Of a stretch of 5,077 nucleotides of DNA, positions 1-5,077 are shown piece by piece (within the stretch, counting starts at the first letter, position 1; each line of letters opens with the position of its first letter). This stretch comes from an uncultured Phycisphaera sp. Lineage in GTDB: Bacteria; Planctomycetota; Phycisphaerae; Phycisphaerales; SM1A02. The stretch spans positions 1-5,077 of the forward strand of contig CALDQF010000444.1 of assembly GCA_937911845.1 (NCBI GenBank). Direction: 5' to 3'. The position numbers and the translations under genes were made by a program. The notes under the pieces were generated by a model. It was given only the letters and a program-made list of their open reading frames with translations. It did no database searches and was not told the DNA's origin.

Positions 1-308
1 CGGTGGGGACTCTTTTCCATCACCAAGCGAGCCGCCGCCGCCGCTTGCCGGACCTTGGTCAAGGCAATAGCACTGCCGTGTTCTGCGGGAGAGCGCATCA
101 CCAACGCATCAAGCGAAATACCCCCGCTGGCGTCTGGAAGGCCGCCGTACCCCACCGAATCCACCTCGGGATCGGCTTCGACGGCGTCCGCCACGTGCAT
201 TGCGGCGTCCAGTGGGTCGGTACCGGGGCCCAACCGCGCAAAGGCGGACTCGTGTTCGGGGCGAGAGAAAGACCAGGTGCTCAGCAAGAGTGACATTGCC
301 TCAATCAT
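1..308 (-). CDS. Glycosylasparaginase / type-2 asparaginase family protein, N-terminal part only
   Basis: An open frame on the minus strand starts at ATG 308-306 and continues without a stop to the window edge, giving 102 codons; the 3' part, including the autocatalytic Thr of this Ntn-hydrolase family, lies outside. Family members hydrolyse the amide bond of (N-acetylglucosaminyl)-asparagine, asparagine or isoaspartyl peptides after self-cleavage into two subunits. The translation shows family hallmarks in order: LLLSTWSF (residues 7-14, with the Trp that lines the substrate pocket in Flavobacterium glycosylasparaginase), DPLDAAMHVADAVEADP (31-47), the signature DSVGYGGLPD (50-59), SLDALVM (65-71) and AARLVMEKSPH (92-102). 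The resemblance is closer to glycosylasparaginase than to the IaaA isoaspartyl peptidases. There is no signal peptide from this start, although some bacterial homologues are exported; an internal ATG at 296-294 is an alternative start. No clear Shine-Dalgarno precedes either. The gene is divergent from the antiporter, with only 24 bases between start codons. The exact substrate cannot be told from this fragment. Confidence 0.9.
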   Translation of the reverse strand, partial: MIEAMSLLLSTWSFSRPEHESAFARLGPGTDPLDAAMHVADAVEADPEVDSVGYGGLPDASGGISLDALVMRSPAEHGSAIALTKVRQAAAAARLVMEKSPH

Positions 309-332
309 AGGTCGGACGCGTAGACTCTCGGG

Positions 333-2507
333 GTGACACAACCGGATTCCCACGTTCACGACATGCTGCTTAGCGTTGGCTTGGCTTTCGCGGCGGGGAT
401 TCCATTGGTCACCATCGCGAGGCGTGTTGGGCTTCCCCCCATTTTGTTGCTGACTGCCGCCGGGGTTTTGATTGGTCCTGGCGTCTTGGGAGAGTCCGCA
501 CTGGTCGACCCCGCAGATTTGGGACGAGGACTCGAGGTTCTGGTGGCCCTTGCGGTGGGACTCATTCTTTTTGAAGGTGGGCTGACCCTCGATCGCGGCG
601 TACTTCGAGAAGCCCCGGTGGTCATCACCAGGTTGTTGACAGTCGGCGTCTTCGTCACGCTCTTGGTGGGAACTTTGGCTTTGGTCTTTCTGGCCGATAG
701 ACCGTGGCGGGAAGCGCTGCTCGGCGCGTCTTTGGTGGTGGTCACAGGACCCACCGTCATTGGACCTCTGCTAAAAAGGGTCAGGCTTAACGAAAGACTG
801 CACGGCATCCTGCACTGGGAAGGGGTGGTCATCGACCCCATTGGTGTTTTTGTGGCCTTGTTGTGCTTTGAAATCGCCATATCGGATGAATCCGGCGGAC
901 TCACCGCGATAGTTGATTTGGTGGTTCGCGTTCTGGGTGGATCCATCATTGGCATCATTGGTGGACGCATCCTGCTGTGGCTGCACCGCCGAGATCTGGT
1001 ACCAACCGACCTCACCAACGTCTTCACCCTCTCCGTGGCGGTGGGCGTCTTCACGGTGGCTGAGTCCATTCGCAGCGAAGCGGGGGTTCTGGCCGCGACC
1101 GTGGCCGGCTACACCCTTGGCTTCCAGCGTCCGGAAAGGCTGCGCCACCTCCGAGCATTCAAAGAAGAAATTGTCTTCCTGCTGATTGGCGCTTTGTTCA
1201 TCCTGCTCGCCGGCCGCTTGGACTTTGAACGTTTCGAATCCTTTGGCCTGGGCGGTTTGCTCGCGGTCTTGGCCATGATGTTCGTTGCCCGGCCTCTGTC
1301 CATTGTGCTTTGCACTTGGGGCAGCGATCTGGGATGGAACGAGCGGACATTCTTGGCTTGGGTTGCCCCACGTGGCATCGTCGCCGCGTCGATGGCGTCG
1401 TTGTTTGCTCTGGCTTTGGAACGAGCCAATCCTGACGATGTCGGCTTTGTTGAGACGTTCACTTGGTCGGTGATTTTGGCCACGATCTTGCTGCAAGCGA
1501 CCACCGCAGGTCCTTTCGCCGAATTGCTTGGACTCCGACGCAAGCACCCCAAAGGATGGATCATTGTCGGCGCGCACAGCTTGGGAAGACGCATCGCTCA
1601 CTTTGCGACCAACCAAGCAAAAGTTCCGGTTTTGCTGATCGATCAAAACAAACGAGCCATTCGAGAAGCGAAAGCCGAAGGGCTGCATGCCATCGAGCAA
1701 GATGCCCGGCGCCCTGAATTGGCGGAGCGTGCAGACTTTGCCCGCTTCGGCAATCTCTTGGCGCTCACCGACAATGAGGATTTGAATGTCCGCCTTTGCG
1801 ACATCTGGTCCGACATGCTTGGCAAACCAAATGTCTGGAGATGGGGCGGAGAGGAATCCGACAGCGGCAGTCGTTTTGCGCAAGGGTTGCCTCGTCCCGG
1901 TCTCATCTCTGCAGAGATGGAACGCGGCGATGCCAAGTTCGTGGTCGATCCAGACGAACATGGCGCTGGGGTGTACCGAGTGGCTTCGGCCAACGACGGT
2001 GTTATGGATTTGGCCCCGCCTGAAAGCGTGCCACAGTTGGGATTGCACTTGATTCGAGAAGCGGACTACTTCCGCCAGGCCTTTCTCCCTGAGGGATTCG
2101 GCCCACTGCAATCCAATGGCATTGATGCCATTTTGCACGAGTTGATGGATCGACTGGTTGCCGCGCGACCTGACATCAACCGAGAACAAATCTTGGCCGA
2201 TCTGCTCTCGCGAGAACAAATGAACCCCACTTTTGTGGGTGATGGTGTTTGCATCCCACATACGCATGCTCGCGGACTTGATGAGCGGGTCTGTGTTCTT
2301 GGCATCGCGCCCGAAGGCACCTCCTACGGAACACACCAAGTGCGGCTGGTATTCATGCTGATCTCTCCCACTGGTGACCCAGAATCCCATTTGGCCACAC
2401 TGGCTGAAATTGGTCGAACCTGTCTGGATCCGTCAATTCGCCAGGCGTTGATGGACGCCTCATCGGGAACCGTAGCGCTGCAAGTCATTCAGGGAGCCCA
2501 CGATTGA
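333..2507 (+). CDS. CPA1-type cation/proton antiporter fused to RCK-like and PTS EIIA domains
   Basis: A 724-residue inner-membrane protein predicted to exchange Na+ or K+ for H+. Residues about 11-395 form roughly 12-13 hydrophobic segments typical of the Na_H_Exchanger family, with FEGGLTLD (80-87), VTGPTVIGPLLKR (137-149), HWEGVVIDPIG (161-171, Asp168 at the ion site) and APRGIVAAS (345-353). Residues about 407-490 resemble a TrkA-N/RCK domain: GWIIVGAHSLGRRIA (408-422), an acidic strand end LLIDQN (434-439, Asp437) and LALTDNEDLN (476-485). Residues about 490-570 are an unassigned linker, with no RCK-C domain that I recognise. Residues about 573-720 are a PTS EIIA type-2 domain: ILADLLSREQMNPT (620-633), then VGDGVCIPHTHA (635-646), where His643 matches the phosphorylated His. 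In the known PtsN system, EIIA of this class controls K+ transport proteins, so phosphorylation or nucleotide control of ion flux is inferred. The start taken is GTG 333; ATG 363 (residue 11) is an equally possible start, and neither has a good Shine-Dalgarno. The stop overlaps the next gene. The cation specificity is not decided. Confidence 0.93.
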   Translation: MTQPDSHVHDMLLSVGLAFAAGIPLVTIARRVGLPPILLLTAAGVLIGPGVLGESALVDPADLGRGLEVLVALAVGLILFEGGLTLDRGVLREAPVVITRLLTVGVFVTLLVGTLALVFLADRPWREALLGASLVVVTGPTVIGPLLKRVRLNERLHGILHWEGVVIDPIGVFVALLCFEIAISDESGGLTAIVDLVVRVLGGSIIGIIGGRILLWLHRRDLVPTDLTNVFTLSVAVGVFTVAESIRSEAGVLAATVAGYTLGFQRPERLRHLRAFKEEIVFLLIGALFILLAGRLDFERFESFGLGGLLAVLAMMFVARPLSIVLCTWGSDLGWNERTFLAWVAPRGIVAASMASLFALALERANPDDVGFVETFTWSVILATILLQATTAGPFAELLGLRRKHPKGWIIVGAHSLGRRIAHFATNQAKVPVLLIDQNKRAIREAKAEGLHAIEQDARRPELAERADFARFGNLLALTDNEDLNVRLCDIWSDMLGKPNVWRWGGEESDSGSRFAQGLPRPGLISAEMERGDAKFVVDPDEHGAGVYRVASANDGVMDLAPPESVPQLGLHLIREADYFRQAFLPEGFGPLQSNGIDAILHELMDRLVAARPDINREQILADLLSREQMNPTFVGDGVCIPHTHARGLDERVCVLGIAPEGTSYGTHQVRLVFMLISPTGDPESHLATLAEIGRTCLDPSIRQALMDASSGTVALQVIQGAHD
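2491..2496 (+). promoter_or_regulatory. Shine-Dalgarno for the TTG start of the deiminase-like gene
   Basis: AGGGAG lies inside the last codons of the antiporter gene, 7 bases before TTG 2504. Good match and spacing support the TTG as the true start and suggest translational coupling through the TTGA overlap (start TTG 2504-2506, stop TGA 2505-2507). Confidence 0.6.
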
Positions 2508-4228
2508 TCCTTTGGACTTGCGCCATGTGCTGGTCCCTCATCCCTCCGGGCCCGGTGGAAGCCGAGGTCAAAGCAAGGATCGAAGCGCTCCCTGTGGGCC
2601 AGAGCGCGTTCAAAGATTTGGCGTGGCCAGATGCTGTTCTGGACGCCATGGTGGATCGGATCATCGGTCAAAGCTGGCGGACGTCCACCCAGCATCCCCC
2701 GCGGCAATCAGTGGGCCTGACGCCAGAGCGGACTGTCGAATCGGCTGACCCATGGCGCCCCGAAGAACGAGCATCGCGAATCACTTGGGGGAACGCCATT
2801 CGTCCCCCACAGGCCAATTTCTTTGGAAAAGAACGCGCTCCAAGTGGCACGTTGGAACAAGCGGTGGTGCTGCGCCAACTTTCGACCGAAGGTCTTGCCG
2901 CCACCCTTTTGACCCATGCTCAGGAATCATCCCATGTGGATCGCCTCCTGGAACTTGGTATTCCGCTGGACTTGGCCGGCCTTTTTACAGGCCCCGATGG
3001 GATCCCCGTCTTGGATCGGATGCTTTCGGGCCTGACAAACACCGAAGACCCACGCTCGAAATTCCAGCTGGAATGGCCGATCACCAGCCTTCAATTCTGT
3101 CATGACGACGGAAGCGACCCTTCTCTTGGTTGGCGGGCCCACTTGCCGGACCTCCGTTTGATCGACGGCCGCGATGACGGGAGCGCGGCAGATCTTTTGC
3201 CCCGATTCTCAGGAACCATCGCGATTGCTGAAAACCAGACCATTCCCGGAACCACCGGAGTACGCACCATTGGACGACCCGACCAATGGGCCCGCGACAA
3301 TGGACGTTTGGCCACCGACGGCCAAACGAAGTACTTGTTGCGTCCTCGGTGGGCCTCGAGAGGAGACACGGGCACCGAATGGTGGCCTCCGGCAGAGTTT
3401 GCCGCTGAGAGTTATGTCCGGTCCGGACATGCCGTGTCGCGCGCGACGGGTCTGCTTTGGCAAGGCGGCAACATCCTGTTGTTTCGAGAACGGGATGGCC
3501 GGTCGCACCTTTTGGTTTCCACCACGACCCTCGCGCGCAACCAAAGACTCGGACTGACCACGGAGGAATCGGCCCGGGCGCTCCAACGCACCTTTGGGGC
3601 GGACACAATTACCCCCCTCACCCCTTCAGGATTTCATCTGGACATCGAACTGTGTGTGATTCAATCACCAGCAGGCCCACTGATGTTTGTGGCCGATCCA
3701 AAAGCCGCTGCGAAGCTTTTGCTGGAAAACGCTTTTGGTGCACCAGCCACAACTCCGGAGCAAATCACCAAATACCGAGGCGTGATTGACCGCAATCCTC
3801 CAAACCCAATGAGTTCTCGCTTGCAGCATGCTTGCGATCTTCTGTTGGCGGACGTTCTGTTGGCCAATGAATCCGATCGGATGACACCGGAAGTTCGTTC
3901 GGCATTTGCCGCGATGGAGCGCATGGCCGAACGACGGGAAGCCATGGTGAACACCCTGCAATCCAAAGGCTACGACGTCCGTCGGGTACCCAGCTTTGTC
4001 TCGATCGGAAGACTGTGGGGGCCGGCCAACGCTTTGGTCACCAGCAGCCATGTGTACTGGCCGCAGTTTGGCGCGGGAAGCGAACCAGCAGAAGAGACGG
4101 CGGCACAGGTGTTCCAAGGGCTGGGACGAGAGGTCCGAGGCCGTCCAGCCCGAACCATTCTGGAACGGGACGGCGGCTTGCATTGCGCCTTGGAACCCAT
4201 TCCTGTCTTCGGGCAACTGAACGATTGA
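2504..4228 (+). CDS. Agmatine deiminase / bacterial peptidylarginine deiminase-like pentein enzyme with long N-terminal extension
   Basis: A 574-residue protein with the full set of active-site motifs of the guanidino-modifying enzyme superfamily, closest in arrangement to agmatine deiminase and PAD_porph-type deiminases. Seen in order: PDQWARDNG (259-267; Trp262 and Asp265 match the guanidinium-binding W..D pair), LLWQGGNILL (317-326), GFHLDIEL (376-383; the catalytic His378-x-Asp380), LWGPANALV (504-512) followed by YWPQFG (518-523), and DGGLHCALEPIP (556-567; nucleophile Cys561). Such enzymes attack a guanidino carbon through the Cys and release ammonia or an amine. The usual EGG motif reads QGG here (Gln320), which may alter specificity. 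The protein is longer than typical agmatine deiminases (about 350-380 residues): residues 1 to about 185 match nothing I recognise, and the His-to-Cys stretch is about 180 residues, somewhat long, including a helical region around 436-487. No convincing signal peptide or membrane segment is seen, so it is probably cytoplasmic. The start is TTG 2504, chosen for its Shine-Dalgarno and overlap with the antiporter stop; ATG 2525 and GTG 2555 are alternatives. Family membership is firm, the substrate is unknown. Confidence 0.87.
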   Translation: MILWTCAMCWSLIPPGPVEAEVKARIEALPVGQSAFKDLAWPDAVLDAMVDRIIGQSWRTSTQHPPRQSVGLTPERTVESADPWRPEERASRITWGNAIRPPQANFFGKERAPSGTLEQAVVLRQLSTEGLAATLLTHAQESSHVDRLLELGIPLDLAGLFTGPDGIPVLDRMLSGLTNTEDPRSKFQLEWPITSLQFCHDDGSDPSLGWRAHLPDLRLIDGRDDGSAADLLPRFSGTIAIAENQTIPGTTGVRTIGRPDQWARDNGRLATDGQTKYLLRPRWASRGDTGTEWWPPAEFAAESYVRSGHAVSRATGLLWQGGNILLFRERDGRSHLLVSTTTLARNQRLGLTTEESARALQRTFGADTITPLTPSGFHLDIELCVIQSPAGPLMFVADPKAAAKLLLENAFGAPATTPEQITKYRGVIDRNPPNPMSSRLQHACDLLLADVLLANESDRMTPEVRSAFAAMERMAERREAMVNTLQSKGYDVRRVPSFVSIGRLWGPANALVTSSHVYWPQFGAGSEPAEETAAQVFQGLGREVRGRPARTILERDGGLHCALEPIPVFGQLND

Positions 4229-4232
4229 GCCT

Positions 4233-4280
4233 GCGTCAACGTCCGAGAACCGTCTCAAAAGCATCAGCGTCCGAGAAACC
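4233..4280 (+). repeat. Imperfect direct repeat, two copies 28 bases apart
   Basis: Copy one is GCGTCAACGTCCGAGAACC (4233-4251) and copy two is GCATCAGCGTCCGAGAAACC (4261-4280), sharing an identical core CGTCCGAGAA (4240-4249 and 4268-4277). The pair sits just after the deiminase stop and about 70-115 bases before the secreted-protein start. It could be a paired operator for the downstream gene or a chance duplication; no regulator is identifiable. Confidence 0.45.
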
Positions 4281-4334
4281 CAGTGGAATCGGTAAAAAGT
4301 CATCCGTTGACCCACCGAGGCTCCGTATTGTTTT

Positions 4335-4340
4335 AGGGGG
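4335..4340 (+). promoter_or_regulatory. Shine-Dalgarno of the secreted-protein gene
   Basis: AGGGGG is followed by 7 bases and then ATG 4348. It is one of the two clear ribosome binding sites in the window and fixes the start that yields an intact signal peptide. The rest of the 119-base gap (4229-4347) holds the direct repeat described separately, and no convincing promoter or terminator that I can defend. Confidence 0.7.
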
Positions 4341-4347
4341 AATTCTT

Positions 4348-5077
4348 ATGCGAAACACTTTCATTCTTAGCGTCTCGGCCGTCTCGGCCGGTTTGATCCT
4401 CATCGGTTCCATGACCAACGCGGCAGATGTCGAGTTGGACCAATCGTCCACGACGTCCCTCGCCAACGGCTCCGCTCTGAATGCAGAACCACTTGGCGTA
4501 GTTGGCCCCGATGTGGTGGTTTGGGACCTGCAGAGCTACACGAATTACAGCGCTTCTGGCGGCTACGACGCGTACAGCATCGGCACCGTCAGTTGCAATG
4601 TTGGGGATGAACCTCTGCTTTGGATTTCCAACAACAACGAACACCCGGTCATTGGTCAATCCATGTACCGGTTGGCACCCGGCCCCAACGGTCACCCCCG
4701 CATGGAAATGATTGGACAATCATGGTTGAAGCACGGTTTCTGCGCTCTGAGCCAGAGCGAGTGTGGCCCATGCCAAGCCACCTCATGCTCAACCCTTGGG
4801 GTGAATTGCTCCGACCCGTACACCGCAAGCCGCAACGGATCTCAAAGCACATTGGGTCCCAAGTTCGAAGTGAACGCGACCACTGGTGTCTACCCCTACC
4901 CCCCCGCAAATCCGGTGTACAGCGGATCTACTGCTCGGCGCCTCCGGGTCCCCCAGAACATGGTGACCGATGTCCCTTCGGGCTCGACTTTCTTTGTTGA
5001 AGGACAATACGTATGCCCAGATGACAACCCCACCCAAGGTGGCAATGGTGACAACAACATGTCCTACCGAGGCGTCG
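4348..5077 (+). CDS. Secreted Cys-containing protein of unknown function, C-terminus beyond window
   Basis: An open frame from ATG 4348 runs 243 codons to the window edge with no stop. Residues 1-25 form a Sec-type signal peptide: Arg2, a hydrophobic core over residues 5-20, and a TNA cleavage motif (23-25) before ADVEL. The mature part is polar and rich in Gly, Ser, Asn and Tyr, with seven cysteines (83, 132, 139, 142, 147, 154, 223), four of them clustered at 132-147, which suggests disulfides or metal binding outside the cytoplasm. Conspicuous stretches are GPDVVVWDLQSY (53-64), NEHPVIGQSMYRL (97-109), GQSWLKHGF (123-131), GVNCSDPYTASRNGSQ (151-166), LGPKFEVNATTGVYPYP (169-185) and FFVEGQYVCPDD (216-227). 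From memory these resemble a family of uncharacterised secreted proteins that recurs in planctomycetes, but I know no established function and assign none. It has its own ribosome binding site and leader, so it is probably not part of the antiporter operon. A C-terminal sorting signal could exist beyond the window. Confidence 0.87.
   Translation, partial: MRNTFILSVSAVSAGLILIGSMTNAADVELDQSSTTSLANGSALNAEPLGVVGPDVVVWDLQSYTNYSASGGYDAYSIGTVSCNVGDEPLLWISNNNEHPVIGQSMYRLAPGPNGHPRMEMIGQSWLKHGFCALSQSECGPCQATSCSTLGVNCSDPYTASRNGSQSTLGPKFEVNATTGVYPYPPANPVYSGSTARRLRVPQNMVTDVPSGSTFFVEGQYVCPDDNPTQGGNGDNNMSYRGV
4372..4389 (+). repeat. Perfect 9-base tandem duplication inside the signal peptide
   Basis: GTCTCGGCC occurs twice head to tail (4372-4380 and 4381-4389) in frame, encoding Val-Ser-Ala twice (residues 9-14) in the hydrophobic core. 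Copy-number change here would lengthen or shorten the signal peptide by three residues without breaking the frame. Confidence 0.7.

Noticed and set aside
3..336. Two plus-strand open frames (96 and 93 residues) at the left edge
   Set aside because: They are antisense shadows of the asparaginase-family gene, whose minus-strand translation matches family motifs closely.
771..2390. 539-residue open frame on the minus strand opposite the antiporter gene
   Set aside because: It lies wholly antisense to a gene with clear domain motifs, has no recognisable motif of its own and the biased codon use of the sense gene explains its openness.
4245..4260. Possible terminator hairpin after the deiminase-like gene (GAGA-ACCG-TCTC followed by AAAA)
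   Set aside because: The stem is only 4 base pairs and there is no T-tract on the plus strand, so it does not qualify as an intrinsic terminator.
3665..4315. 216-residue minus-strand open frame at the end of the deiminase-like gene
   Set aside because: Antisense to the region encoding the catalytic Cys and Asn motifs; its translation shows no family motif.
4307..4335. Possible sigma-70 promoter (TTGACC at 4307-4312)
   Set aside because: The best -10-like hexamer, TATTGT at 4326-4331, is only 13 bases away, and at normal spacing the sequence is a poor match.
4620..5000. 126-residue plus-strand open frame within the secreted-protein gene
   Set aside because: It is out of frame with a gene that has a good ribosome binding site, signal peptide and coherent motifs.

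Overview
The window looks like a chromosomal segment of a planctomycete, probably a Rhodopirellula-like marine species. This is an inference from moderate-to-high GC, a weak or variable use of Shine-Dalgarno sequences and alternative start codons, and a secreted Cys-containing protein of a type I associate with planctomycete genomes. No database search was possible. Coding density is high and I see no RNA gene, mobile element or CRISPR array.

Layout: (1) Bases 1-308, minus strand: the first 102 codons of a glycosylasparaginase/type-2 asparaginase family (Ntn-hydrolase) gene that runs off the left edge. (2) Bases 333-2507, plus strand: a 724-residue cation/proton antiporter with three parts: a CPA1-type membrane domain, an RCK/TrkA-N-like Rossmann domain, and a C-terminal PTS EIIA type-2 (fructose/PtsN-like) domain with its phospho-accepting His in place. 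(3) Bases 2504-4228, plus strand, overlapping the antiporter stop by 4 bases: a 574-residue protein whose C-terminal two thirds carry the catalytic signature of the agmatine deiminase/Porphyromonas-type peptidylarginine deiminase branch of the guanidino-modifying (pentein) superfamily, preceded by about 185 residues I do not recognise. (4) A 119-base gap holding an imperfect direct repeat and a clear ribosome binding site. (5) Bases 4348-5077, plus strand: a signal-peptide-bearing, Cys-containing secreted protein of unknown function, truncated by the right edge.

How they may work together: genes 2 and 3 are almost certainly translated from one message because they overlap at a TTGA junction with a good Shine-Dalgarno. 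The antiporter is built to be controlled by nucleotide binding (RCK) and possibly by phosphotransfer (EIIA). Its partner is predicted to hydrolyse a guanidino group, which would release ammonia or an amine. The divergent neighbour is also a hydrolase acting on a nitrogen-containing side chain. A link between ion/pH homeostasis and nitrogen metabolism is a reasonable but untested reading. The secreted protein has its own leader and is probably a separate unit.
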